Below, in pieces: positions 17,063 through 25,957 of a DNA stretch of 64,000 nt. Below the pieces are notes generated by a model, which saw only the letters and a list, made by a program, of their open reading frames with translations, was not told the DNA's origin and made no database searches. A program made the translations under genes and the position numbers. This stretch comes from Novosphingobium barchaimii LL02 (GTDB lineage: Bacteria; Pseudomonadota; Alphaproteobacteria; Sphingomonadales; Sphingomonadaceae), in assembly GCF_001046635.1 (NCBI RefSeq), contig NZ_KQ130453.1, positions 67,001 to 131,000 of the forward strand, given 5' to 3'. The number at the start of each line of letters is the position of its first letter. Position 1 is the first letter of the stretch.

Positions 17063-17315
17063 CCGCCGGGATCGACCCCTTGCGGCTTACGAGCCTTGCC
17101 CCGAAATCATCCTCGAGCGCCACTTTCGCAAGCGCATATTCGACTAGATCGGTGGTGGAGGCGATCCCGCTACGCATCTTGGCGCGATCGAGGAGTTCAC
17201 GCGGCACACGGGCGCCCAGCGCGCTGTTCGTGCCCGACAGCAAGCCTGCCGCCTTCGCCGCAGCCACGACCGCCTCATGCCGCTGTGACAGATGATCTTC
17301 GTGCCTGGTCGCCAT
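17043..17315 (-). CDS. Antitoxin of the VapC-like pair
   Basis: 90 residues. The middle contains SALGARVPRELLDRAKMRSGIASTTDL in two parts: a beta strand then two helices, the pattern of a ribbon-helix-helix DNA-binding antitoxin. It is the upstream partner of the PIN-domain toxin and overlaps it by 20 bases, so it should neutralise the toxin and repress the operon. Confidence 0.75.
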   Translation of the reverse strand: MATRHEDHLSQRHEAVVAAAKAAGLLSGTNSALGARVPRELLDRAKMRSGIASTTDLVEYALAKVALEDDFGARLVSRKGSIPADVALGI

Positions 17316-17387
17316 CGGAAACTCCTTTCGTTAAACATATAAGCCCCTTTGTAAAACATGCAAGCTGCCATCCGTCACGAGGGCACG

Positions 17388-19124
17388 CTATCCGCACTTC
17401 GGCGCAGTGAGCCACAACGCGCGATAGGATGCACATCGCCGCATCAGATCCTTGTGTGTCCCGCAGCCTGCCAGGCGTCCGCCCTCTATGAACAGGACCC
17501 GGTCCGCGTCCTGCGCCGTCGCCAGCCGATGGGTGATCATGATGAGCGTCGTCGCCCCGCCGGCTCTGCGCCGCAATATCGTGATAGCATTTGCCTCGCT
17601 ACGCGGATCGAGCGCGGAGGTGCTTTCATCGAGGATCAGCACCGGAACGTCCACTCCTGCCAGCCGTGCCAGTTCCAGCTTCTGGACCTGTCCTCCCGAC
17701 AACCGCTCGCCCTGTTCTCCCAGTTCCATCTCGAAGTCGATCGGCCTGCCGGGTTCGTGGAAACGCCAGAGGTGCAGCAATTCCTCGGCATCGCCGATCG
17801 ACTGGTTCGCCGGGGGATAGAGGATGTTCTCGCGCAGCGACCGGTTGAACAGACCGATGAACTGCGGCGTATAGAGGATATGGCGATGCCGATCCGCCCA
17901 GGGGATCGTCGCGATATCCGTCCCACCCATCGTGATCCGGCCGGAAGACGGTTCAAGCACGCCTGCGAGAAGCTGGGCGAGCGTGGACTTGCCCGAACCG
18001 TTGGGACCGACGATCGCGACGAAAGAGCCAGCCGGGACATGTAGAGATATCTTGGCCACGCCGGGCATGCCCGGGCCATAGCAGAAGCTCACATTCTCGG
18101 AGACAAGATCTGATGAGGCCGCAAGACTTGGGGGCGCGGCGCGGTCCTCTTCATCGACCGTTGCAAAGGTCAGGACGTCACGGATATTGGCGACCGCTAC
18201 CCCGGCCTGCGCGAGGATATAGCCGAGCGAACTAAGCGGCACCGTCAGCCGGAAGGCGTAAGTCTGAAGCAGGACGAAATCGCCCGCACTCATGCGTCCC
18301 TTGCCAACATCGAGACCGGCGAGCAGCAGCAGAGCCATAAGGCCGAGCCCAACCACGCAGAATTGCAGCGCGGCCATGAGCGTGAGCGAACGGTACATGC
18401 CGGCGGCCGCGTGACGCTTTGCGCCGAGGGCGGCGCCGGTCTGCAGCAGCTCACGTTCGAGCGCGCCGTTCAACACCACGCGGCGCGCATTGCGCACGAC
18501 ATCGCCGATCGTGCGCGACACATGCGATGCCGCCACATTGGTCGCATCGGCGTGAATGCGGTGACGCCTGGCGCCGAGCCAGGTCGCGGCGAGAAATCCC
18601 AGCAGAGTAAGCGCCAGGATCAGGACATAACGAGGCCGGATCAGGCCGGCGATCACCGCGAGACTGGCCAGGGCCTGGAGGATCACCGGCCCGAGCCGCC
18701 AGATCAGCCCCTCGACGACCAGCGTCAGGCTGTAGGGCAGGCGCTCCAGCATGCCGGGAACGCGGCCGCTGCGGCTGTCGCGCGCCGCGGTGATCTCGGG
18801 CAGGGCCGCAGCCAGTGCATGAAGGATGAAATGCCGCGCCAGCGCATCGACCATTTTCGCGGTGCAGGAGAGCCTTGCGGTCTCGAGGATCGATGCGCCT
18901 GCCCAGCATCCCACGAACAGCATCACGGTGACAAACAGATACAGAAGCGATCCCGAGGGACGTGCCAGCGTGTCGATCAGGAGTTTAAGAGCGTAGGGAC
19001 CGGCAACGCCCATTACGATCACCAGCACTTCGAGGGCGAAGGCCTCGACCAGGCTTCGCCTTGCACCCAGGCGCGCCGACAGCATCAGCTGCGTCAGCTG
19101 CGCCAATATACCCAATGTCGTCAT
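17388..19124 (-). CDS. ABC transporter with fused membrane and ATPase domains (exporter type)
   Basis: 578 residues from the ATG at 19124, which has CAGGAGGT at good spacing; a longer frame to 19352 is not protein-like. The membrane domain (about residues 1-320) has six hydrophobic segments, starting with EAFALEVLVIVMGVAGPYAL. The ATPase domain has Walker A GPNGSGKSTLAQLL, signature RLSGGQVQKLELARL, Walker B VPVLILDESTSALD and the H-loop MITHRLA. This is a half-transporter expected to form a dimer. The substrate is unknown; no secretion partner or peptidase domain is adjacent. Confidence 0.9.
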   Translation of the reverse strand: MTTLGILAQLTQLMLSARLGARRSLVEAFALEVLVIVMGVAGPYALKLLIDTLARPSGSLLYLFVTVMLFVGCWAGASILETARLSCTAKMVDALARHFILHALAAALPEITAARDSRSGRVPGMLERLPYSLTLVVEGLIWRLGPVILQALASLAVIAGLIRPRYVLILALTLLGFLAATWLGARRHRIHADATNVAASHVSRTIGDVVRNARRVVLNGALERELLQTGAALGAKRHAAAGMYRSLTLMAALQFCVVGLGLMALLLLAGLDVGKGRMSAGDFVLLQTYAFRLTVPLSSLGYILAQAGVAVANIRDVLTFATVDEEDRAAPPSLAASSDLVSENVSFCYGPGMPGVAKISLHVPAGSFVAIVGPNGSGKSTLAQLLAGVLEPSSGRITMGGTDIATIPWADRHRHILYTPQFIGLFNRSLRENILYPPANQSIGDAEELLHLWRFHEPGRPIDFEMELGEQGERLSGGQVQKLELARLAGVDVPVLILDESTSALDPRSEANAITILRRRAGGATTLIMITHRLATAQDADRVLFIEGGRLAGCGTHKDLMRRCASYRALWLTAPKCG

Positions 19125-19308
19125 TGCACAGACCTCCTGGCGATCGATGAGCCAGAAGGAGGATTTGGAACGCGGCCGCCATTCTAGCGCCAAATCAGGC
19201 CGGTTGGAATGCGCGATCCCATGACCCGGAAGAAGGGAAGGGAGGGATGGGGAGGCGGCGGGAGACAGCGATCGTCCCGTTACCCTCAAGCTCAAGGAGA
19301 TGGTACCC

Positions 19309-20505
19309 ATGGCGAGCATAGCCCGCATGACCGACACGCCCCCCGTGTCCACTCCCTATCGCATCGACGTCTCGCGTGGCAGCCGCAGCAGCCGCGTATC
19401 CTCCGAATGGTTCTCCCGGCCCGACGACGAGAAATTCCTCTCGCTCTCCAGCCTCTACGACAGTGTGCGAACCCGCGCCGATCGCTCGACCACCCGGACC
19501 GTCGAAAGCCGCGCGATCCGTGTGGAGGCGAGAAGCGATAATCCCGAACGACTCACGCTGGTCGCGCCTGGCGACGATCGCCCGCTAACACCCACCAACT
19601 GGTCCTTCGGCCAGGTCGCGAGCCTCGTCGGCGCCCCGGCCTCCTATCTGCGCCAGCTGCCTGCGGCGCTCGCTGGTATCAATCTGCAGCATGGACTTGT
19701 CACCCACAGAGGCGAACAGGTCAAAATATTGCAGACCGACGATGGCCGAACAGAACTGCGGGCCGCGACCGGAAGTCAGTATGGCCGGGTCTACGACTGG
19801 GAACTCATAAAGGCTATCATGGCATTCGCCGGGGACGGCGTCGGCGATACGCGGTGGAAAGTCCCTGGAACGATCGATTGGGGGAGCATGCGCTATAACC
19901 CCTATGTCGATATCAGCAAGGACACGACGACACTCTACGCCTCGGACAGGGATGTATTCGTATTTCTCGTCGACGACACGCATCCTATCGAGGCAGGCAA
20001 GCTGCCGAATGGCGATCCCGACCTCTATTTTCGCGGATTTTATGCGTGGAACAGTGAGGTCGGCTCCAAAACCCTTGGCATCGCGACATTTTATCTACGC
20101 GGCGTGTGCGCGAACAGGTGCCTGTGGGGCGTGGAGAATTTCGAGGAAGTGAACATCCGCCATTCGAAGTTCGCCGGCGCCCGCTTCGCGCACCAGGCTG
20201 CCCCGGCGCTCAAGCACTTCGCCAATTCCTCCCCGCAGCACTTCATCACGGGCATCAAGGCCGCGCGCGAACGTATCGTTGCGCGCAAGGACGAGGACCG
20301 CGATGCCTTCCTGCGCCGGCGCGGCTTCTCGAAATCCGAGACGACGAAGATCATCCAGGCGGTCCTCGCCGAGGAAGGGCACCCGCCCGCTAGCGTCTAT
20401 GATTTCGTGCAGGGCATCACCGCGGTTGCCCGCACCAGGCCGCATCAGAACAGCCGCCTCGAACTCGAGGGCAAGGCCCGAAAGCTGCTCGAACAGGCGC
20501 TCTGA
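19309..20505 (+). CDS. DUF932-family plasmid/phage protein
   Basis: 398 residues from the ATG at 19309 (AAGGAG eight bases upstream). The DUF932 pattern is visible: WSFGQVASLVGAPASYLRQLP, then RYNPYVDISKDTTTLYASDRDVFVFL in parts, a GFYAWNSEVGSKTLGIATF stretch and CANRCLWGVENFEEV. Members occur on plasmids, phages and integrative elements with PRTRC or ParB-like genes. The biochemical role is not established. It directly precedes the PRTRC cassette. Confidence 0.85.
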   Translation: MASIARMTDTPPVSTPYRIDVSRGSRSSRVSSEWFSRPDDEKFLSLSSLYDSVRTRADRSTTRTVESRAIRVEARSDNPERLTLVAPGDDRPLTPTNWSFGQVASLVGAPASYLRQLPAALAGINLQHGLVTHRGEQVKILQTDDGRTELRAATGSQYGRVYDWELIKAIMAFAGDGVGDTRWKVPGTIDWGSMRYNPYVDISKDTTTLYASDRDVFVFLVDDTHPIEAGKLPNGDPDLYFRGFYAWNSEVGSKTLGIATFYLRGVCANRCLWGVENFEEVNIRHSKFAGARFAHQAAPALKHFANSSPQHFITGIKAARERIVARKDEDRDAFLRRRGFSKSETTKIIQAVLAEEGHPPASVYDFVQGITAVARTRPHQNSRLELEGKARKLLEQAL

Positions 20506-20588
20506 GCGCACTTCCCGATCCGAAATTTCCCTCCATCGCCCGCTCCGGACTTCGACCGGGGCGGCTATGCTCATGAAAGAATAAGGCC

Positions 20589-20804
20589 ATGCGAGCCCAG
20601 TCGGATATTTCCTTTTCCGATTTCACCATCGACGTCGCTTTCTTCAGCGACGGCGAGCACTACGCCACCCAGCGCTACCTGGTCACTGCCTCGACCTGGT
20701 TCAGCGCGCGCCAGCAGGCGCTGCAGATGTCGGTGAACAGCGTCTATGACGATCCGCGCATCCCCGGGCTCAGCCGCACTGCCACCTTGCGGTCGGGCTC
20801 ATGA
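20589..20804 (+). CDS. Small hypothetical protein leading the PRTRC cassette
   Basis: 71 residues (DFTIDVAFFSDGEHYATQRY; ASTWFSARQQALQMSVNSVY), a beta-then-helix pattern. Its stop overlaps the PRTRC ParB start as ATGA, so it is translated with the cassette. Family not recognised. Confidence 0.7.
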   Translation: MRAQSDISFSDFTIDVAFFSDGEHYATQRYLVTASTWFSARQQALQMSVNSVYDDPRIPGLSRTATLRSGS

Positions 20805-22543
20805 CCCGCGCTCGTACCCGCCGCCTCGGCACAGGGATTACCGCGCTGATCGCCGCGTCGCCCCCGCCCGTCACCACGCTGCCGCTCGCCAGCATCAAAG
20901 CCGGATATAATCCGCGCCGCTATTTCGACAGCCGAAAGTATGACGAGCTCGTGGCATCGCTGCGTCTCCGGGGAATGCTCCAGCCGATACTGGTCCGCCC
21001 TGCGAATGAGACGGGCGATGGCTATCTCATTGTCGCCGGGGGGCGTCGCTACCGCGCGGCGCTGGAAGCCTTCGGACCCGAGGGCGAAGTGCCCGTCATT
21101 ATCCGCGAGATGACCGATCAGGAGGCACTCGAGGCAGCGATCGACGAGAACGACGTGCGCGACGATGCCTCCGAAACCGAGCAGGCCGATGCGGCGGTTC
21201 GCGTTCTGGCCGCGTGCCAGGACGATCATGCCGAAGCCGCCCACCGGCTCGGTTGGTCGAAAACCAAGCTCGATCGTCGTCTCGCGCTCGCGGGTCTCTG
21301 CGAGCCGGTCAAGCACGCGCTCGACGAGCGCCGGATCAAGCTGGGGCATGCCGAACTGCTCGCCGCCGTTCCCGCCGACAAGCAGGAGAAGGCGCTGGAG
21401 ACAATCCTCGCCTCCGGTCTCGACGTCGGCAAGACGCGCGATCTGCTGATGCGAGTTACACAGGATCTCGCCCATGCGATCTTCGACAAGAGCGAATGCC
21501 TGGCCTGCCCGTTCAATTCCGCAGCGCAGCGCGCCCTGTTCGAGACGCATATAGAGGACGGGCATTGCACAAATGCCGGTTGTTTCGAGCTCAAGACCCA
21601 GACCGCCGAAACGATCCGCTTCGAACAGGAGGAATGCGCTGAAAGGACTGCACGTTCGGCGCAGATCACTGCAGGGACGGGTATCTGTGGTGAGCAGGAT
21701 GAGGAGGATATCGACGATACGCATACCGATGCCGGCGGCGACGAAGACAGGGGCGTCGATGATGACAACGGGGACCATGGCGGCGATTCGTTCCATCTCC
21801 CCGAAGAGCATGGCGTATCTTCGGCCGACTGTGGCAAGCGCGCAGCACCAGTGGCGGCGAGCGATACTGCCACGGGGAAGCCGGATACGCCGAAGTCCAC
21901 CGTCACCGCCCGGTCGATTGCTATCCGGACTAAGGAACTGCGCGAGGCGACCTGGCGCACCGTGCTCGCCCGCGCGCTTGCCGCCAATCCGGCCCGTGCC
22001 CAGACCACGATCCTGGTCGCCGCGATGTCCGGTACGCTCCCGCAGATCAAGGTCGAGACATTGCGTGGGCGTGCCGGGCTGCTGGTCGGGGCGTCCTTCC
22101 CCGATCTCGATTTCAGCGAGAAGATCGCGGAGATCCAGGCACTATCGGAAGCGCAGGCAGCGACAGTGCTGTCGGCCATCGGCGCGGCTTACGCGAAGGA
22201 CGTTGCCAGTTTCGATCATGTCGCCGATCTGGCGCGGGTCTTCGCAGTAGACCTGCGCGACGCCTGGCACGTCGATAAGACCTTCCTAGAGCGCTACTCG
22301 AAGGAAGAACTCAGGTTCATTGCCCGCGAATGCGGGCTGATCGCACACATCGGCGAAAAGGCCTTCGCCAAATTGCTGGGCCACAAGAAGACCGATCTCA
22401 TTGCCGGAATGCTCCATGCACTCGGTTTCGAGTGGGCAGGGCGTCTGCCGAGCGCCATGACCCTCGACGGCGCATATGGGCCGCCAATCGCGCACGCAGT
22501 TGCACCGGCGAGCGAGGGTTCGATCACGGACCTTGCGGCCTGA
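20801..22543 (+). CDS. parB: PRTRC system ParB-family protein
   Basis: 580 residues. The N-terminal ParB/Srx domain has YNPRRYFDSRKYDELVASL, GYLIVAGGRRYRAALEAF and AAIDENDVRDDASETEQADA. A ParB HTH (AAHRLGWSKTKLDRRLALAGL) and a Cys cluster (CLACPFNS ... CTNAGCF) follow, then an Asp/Glu-rich linker and a C-terminal helical domain. The Cys cluster and large C-terminal part are typical of the PRTRC version rather than of partition ParB. It opens the seven-gene PRTRC operon; the system's function is unknown. Confidence 0.9.
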   Translation: MTRARTRRLGTGITALIAASPPPVTTLPLASIKAGYNPRRYFDSRKYDELVASLRLRGMLQPILVRPANETGDGYLIVAGGRRYRAALEAFGPEGEVPVIIREMTDQEALEAAIDENDVRDDASETEQADAAVRVLAACQDDHAEAAHRLGWSKTKLDRRLALAGLCEPVKHALDERRIKLGHAELLAAVPADKQEKALETILASGLDVGKTRDLLMRVTQDLAHAIFDKSECLACPFNSAAQRALFETHIEDGHCTNAGCFELKTQTAETIRFEQEECAERTARSAQITAGTGICGEQDEEDIDDTHTDAGGDEDRGVDDDNGDHGGDSFHLPEEHGVSSADCGKRAAPVAASDTATGKPDTPKSTVTARSIAIRTKELREATWRTVLARALAANPARAQTTILVAAMSGTLPQIKVETLRGRAGLLVGASFPDLDFSEKIAEIQALSEAQAATVLSAIGAAYAKDVASFDHVADLARVFAVDLRDAWHVDKTFLERYSKEELRFIARECGLIAHIGEKAFAKLLGHKKTDLIAGMLHALGFEWAGRLPSAMTLDGAYGPPIAHAVAPASEGSITDLAA

Positions 22544-22577
22544 ACGCTCCCACGCCTTTCTGGAAGGAACTCCCCCC

Positions 22578-22997
22578 ATGCTGATTACCAGCCTGCTCCC
22601 GCTGCTCACCCGCTATTCTCTCGGCTGTGATCTTGTCGCCGGGCCCGAGGGTATCGTTACACTTACCATCATCCCGCGCATGATTGAAGGCGGCGGCCAC
22701 AAGCCCGACCCCGGCGAGCTTCGGCCGATCTCGCTCACCGCGCGCGCGGCCGAGATCGATGCCGAACTTGCCAGGGGCGATGACGGTGCGCTCGGCCGGC
22801 TCATCGCCGATCGCAAGGCACTCGCCGACCAGATCGCGGAGCAGCGCCAGGCTACCGAAGCCGTCCGCGCTGCCGCAGCCGCGAAGGCCAAGGCTGCGAC
22901 ACCGACGCCGAAAGCGGCGGCCGCCGGCGCGAATGCGCAGGCTCCCGGCAGTCCGCCGGCCGACGCCAAGCCCGAAGAGCCCGCCAGTCTCTGGTGA
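22578..22997 (+). CDS. PRTRC system protein E
   Basis: 139 residues from the ATG at 22578 (GGAAGGA upstream). The N-terminal half matches the expected PRTRC E layout: LLTRYSLGCDLVAGPEGIVTLTIIPR, then ELRPISLTARAAEIDAEL. The C-terminal half is a low-complexity Ala/Pro/Lys tail after a coiled-coil-like stretch. Identification rests on position between ParB and C as well as sequence. Confidence 0.8.
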   Translation: MLITSLLPLLTRYSLGCDLVAGPEGIVTLTIIPRMIEGGGHKPDPGELRPISLTARAAEIDAELARGDDGALGRLIADRKALADQIAEQRQATEAVRAAAAAKAKAATPTPKAAAAGANAQAPGSPPADAKPEEPASLW

Positions 22998-23051
22998 CGC
23001 ACGGGGCGATAAAACTCGCTCAATTTTCCAGATCACTCTCAGGACACACTC

Positions 23052-23498
23052 ATGCAGATCGATCAACTGACCCGAACCTATCGCTATGACGGCATCGACC
23101 TGCCGGTGCCGCCGCATCTCGCGAATGACCCGGCCGCGCTGCGCGCCTATCATGCGACGCTCTACCCGGCGATCCTCAACGCCGAGACGGTCGACGCCGG
23201 AGTCATGGGCGGCGCGCATGTCACCGAATATCGCCGCGCCATCGGCACCAAGGGGCTGATCCCGGTGCCGCCGGCGCCGCATCGCCCGAGCGCGGCTATC
23301 CCGCCTGCGCTACGCAAAACCTTCCTGGACTGGGTCGAGAAAGACGATGGTGAGACCGCCGGTTTCACCCCGCCCGCCTGTAGCCCCCGGGCCCGAGCCC
23401 TCCACGCACGGATCGTCGTCGACACGCAGGGCGGCGCGGGCGAGGTCCGCGAACCACTACAGCCGCCGGCCGGACTTCGCCTCCCGCCGCTTGGCTGA
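23052..23498 (+). CDS. PRTRC system protein C (ubiquitin-like), with unusual C-terminal extension
   Basis: 148 residues. The first about 72 match PRTRC C: TRTYRYDGIDLPVPPHLAND, ALRAYHATLYPAILNAETV and YRRAIGTKGLIPVP. To my recollection this small protein is assigned to a prokaryotic ubiquitin-like family. Typical members are about 70-80 residues; here another 75 Pro-rich residues follow, part of which (23347-23498) overlaps the F frame. The sequence does not end in Gly-Gly, so conjugation would need processing or a different chemistry. Confidence 0.82.
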   Translation: MQIDQLTRTYRYDGIDLPVPPHLANDPAALRAYHATLYPAILNAETVDAGVMGGAHVTEYRRAIGTKGLIPVPPAPHRPSAAIPPALRKTFLDWVEKDDGETAGFTPPACSPRARALHARIVVDTQGGAGEVREPLQPPAGLRLPPLG

Positions 23499-24522
23499 TC
23501 TTGTGATTGATCCTGCGGCCGATCTTGTGGGCAGGGCCGTCGCGCTATCACCCGATGTCCCGGCGATCTTCGACGCGCCGCTGGCGCCCCATCACCGGGT
23601 GATCGGACGCTGGGCCGCGTCCGGGACACAGGATGCCAGAGCCTGTAAGCGGCTCGAAGCGCGCCGCCACATCGAGGCGGTGTTCGAAGCCGCCGTGCTC
23701 GAAATCCTGGACCCCATCGATATCGTCGATCTGCGCATAGCCGTGCTCAATAGCGAAGCGGATGGGCCGCCCGCGATCGCCATCGTCTGTGAGAGCCTGG
23801 GGCAGCTTGACCTGGGATGGATCGAAGCCGGCGATGCGCCGATGGCGTGGCGCGCCGCCGCCTACCGGATGCTCGAGCAGACGCTCGGGCGCGTGCTGCC
23901 GGTCTTCAGCTACCAGGACCTCTTCGACGAGATGTCCCTGTACTACTGGGACGGTGCCGCCGACGACGAAGGGGCCCGGCGCGGCCTCATCGAGTGTCAT
24001 GGCGCAGACGCCGAGGATCTCGATGGACACATGCTTCCCTCGGAATTGGACGAGCGTCGCCCGGGTTGGATGATCGCGGCGAACGCGGCGCCGCCGAACC
24101 GGCTTCCCGCTGCCCTGCGCCGCAAGCTGGCGGATTTGCGTGCTGCGCTGGAGGCGCTCGGCAAACTCTCGTCTGAAGCCGGCGCCTGGTACTTCGATTT
24201 CGAGATCGCGAGCGAATATCTCCCCGGTATTGAGGAATGCGCCTCGCTGCCGCCGCTGACCCTGGTTCCCTTCGAGCCGTTCGCGCGCGAACTCGACGAC
24301 GTCATGCGCAGCGGCATGGAAATGGGATTCATGGATATCGCCGGCATTTGCCCTTTGTCCGATGCGGCCTTCATTGAGGACTGGTTCGCCTCGCTACACC
24401 TTGGCGCAAAGTTCCTCCTCGCGGCCCAGAACCTCATCCGCTTCGATCCACCCAAGTCCAGGAGCCTGCCATGTCCGATCATAGCACCCACTTCGAGGCG
24501 AGCGGCGACGGCCTCGTCCTGA
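23347..24522 (+). CDS. PRTRC system protein F
   Basis: 391 residues if the ATG at 23347 is used; the first about 45 residues overlap the C gene and are low-complexity, so a later start (for example the TTG or GTG near LADLVIDP) is possible. The core has PVFSYQDLFDEMSLYYWDGA and IASEYLPGIEECASLPPLTL, consistent with PRTRC F. The 3' end runs 52 bases into the B gene. Function unknown. Confidence 0.78.
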   Translation: MVRPPVSPRPPVAPGPEPSTHGSSSTRRAARARSANHYSRRPDFASRRLADLVIDPAADLVGRAVALSPDVPAIFDAPLAPHHRVIGRWAASGTQDARACKRLEARRHIEAVFEAAVLEILDPIDIVDLRIAVLNSEADGPPAIAIVCESLGQLDLGWIEAGDAPMAWRAAAYRMLEQTLGRVLPVFSYQDLFDEMSLYYWDGAADDEGARRGLIECHGADAEDLDGHMLPSELDERRPGWMIAANAAPPNRLPAALRRKLADLRAALEALGKLSSEAGAWYFDFEIASEYLPGIEECASLPPLTLVPFEPFARELDDVMRSGMEMGFMDIAGICPLSDAAFIEDWFASLHLGAKFLLAAQNLIRFDPPKSRSLPCPIIAPTSRRAATASS

Positions 24523-25301
24523 CAAATGCCATCCTGCTCTATACGAACCAGGCGCCACGCCATCTCAAACCCTATGCCGCCTCGCCGGTCGATACGGCTG
24601 CCTTTGCCAGCATCCATGCCGTCGAATTCGGGGGCGACGGTCAGCCGACGATCGCGGCGGGTAGCCCGCTGACGCGCGCGCATCTGCGGCAGTGGTCGGA
24701 GGCGCTTGGCCGTACGGTCGTGCCCGAGCTCCTGCCAGCCAATGTGCTGGTCGCTCATCCCGAGATGCTGGCCTGGTGGGTGCCGGCGCAGGTGCGCCCG
24801 GCCTATTTCGCGCTGTCCGATCCTCCGGCCGATCTCCATGCGCTCGCTGCGCGAACGACGGTGCCGGTTCCCTATCCACCCCATCTCCTGATCGCCACGC
24901 GGGGTGGTCTTGGCGTCTATGCCCTCCTGGCAAATGAACGTCCTGGCGCCGAGACACCGGTTCTGCACTCGCCGATCCTCAACGTCTTCGTCGACGGGCG
25001 TCTCTGCTGGGGCAACATCCCCAAACCCCGCGTTCTCGGTATCGCCTCCATTCCCGCCTATGAGAGCGCGGTGTTCGACTCCTGGTCGACGCATCCCAAT
25101 CCCGGGCAGGACTGGACCGTGCGGGGCAAGGGCGGGCTGGTGCGGCTCTGGGACGATCTGGCGGCGCGCGCGGCAACCCGATTTCCGGTGAGCCGTCTCA
25201 AGCCTTTTGGCAAGAGCAAGGCCGGGCAGGGGAGAGGCACGAGAAAGACCTCCGTCTGCGCGGTGACGGTAGGCGGACTTATCGCGCGGTCGCGGGTATG
25301 A
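24471..25301 (+). CDS. PRTRC system protein B (predicted E2-like)
   Basis: 276 residues. It carries features of PRTRC B: PELLPANVLVAHPEMLAWW, VPYPPHLLIATRGGLGVYAL, LHSPILNVFVDGRLCWGNIP. From memory, this family is assigned to prokaryotic E2-fold (UBC-like) proteins; the Cys in RLCWGN is the candidate conjugating residue. It overlaps F by 52 bases and A by four (ATGA), so the cassette is tightly coupled. Confidence 0.82.
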   Translation: MSDHSTHFEASGDGLVLTNAILLYTNQAPRHLKPYAASPVDTAAFASIHAVEFGGDGQPTIAAGSPLTRAHLRQWSEALGRTVVPELLPANVLVAHPEMLAWWVPAQVRPAYFALSDPPADLHALAARTTVPVPYPPHLLIATRGGLGVYALLANERPGAETPVLHSPILNVFVDGRLCWGNIPKPRVLGIASIPAYESAVFDSWSTHPNPGQDWTVRGKGGLVRLWDDLAARAATRFPVSRLKPFGKSKAGQGRGTRKTSVCAVTVGGLIARSRV

Positions 25302-25957
25302 CGATGCTCGCCGATGATGCGACGGCAGCGGCGGTGCTTGACTCCATGCCATGTTATCCGGTGCCGCCATTCGGAAGGTCGCCGGTCATCGAGGCGCTGC
25401 GCTCTTCCCGCGTCGGCCATGGTCTCGCCATCGGCAAGGATGGTGTGATGCTGATCCTGCGCCGCCCCTGGCTGGCGCTCGATGTCCCGATCGCGTCCCC
25501 CGTCGCAGGCTATCTTCCTTATGGCAGCATCGGAGCAGCGCGGGCCGAGCTGCGCTGCGGCCTTGTCCCGCACGCCTTCCACGACGCGATTCTCGGGCAT
25601 CTGCTTGGGAAAATTCCTGACGAGGCCGCCGCATTCATCCGGTGGAACGAGGCGACCCGTGAGTTTGCCGTGGCATATCCCGATATCGATGAAGCGACAC
25701 CGACACGATTGGTCTATCGCATGCCCAGGCTGCCGCCCGACTGGCATATGGTCTGTGACATTCACAGCCATGCGCGCGGCCGCGCATTTTTCAGCGCCAC
25801 CGACGATGCCGATGATGCCCATGCGACGAAGATCTCGATCGTCTTCGGACGCCTCGATCATCCTGACGGTCCCACCATGGCTGCGCGGCTCTGTGCGGGC
25901 GGCATGTTCCTGTCCTTGCCGCGCGGCCCCTTTGCAGGAGCTCCCGATGCAGACTGA
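25298..25957 (+). CDS. PRTRC system protein A (JAMM/MPN-like metalloprotease)
   Basis: 219 residues. The C-terminal half holds a JAMM zinc motif: H156-S-H158, then seven residues, S166, two residues, D169 (in CDIHSHARGRAFFSATDD). JAMM proteins hydrolyse isopeptide or peptide bonds next to ubiquitin-like domains. Located between the E2-like B and the E1-like ThiF gene, it would be the deconjugating or maturing enzyme of the cassette; that role is inference. Confidence 0.85.
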   Translation: MTMLADDATAAAVLDSMPCYPVPPFGRSPVIEALRSSRVGHGLAIGKDGVMLILRRPWLALDVPIASPVAGYLPYGSIGAARAELRCGLVPHAFHDAILGHLLGKIPDEAAAFIRWNEATREFAVAYPDIDEATPTRLVYRMPRLPPDWHMVCDIHSHARGRAFFSATDDADDAHATKISIVFGRLDHPDGPTMAARLCAGGMFLSLPRGPFAGAPDAD

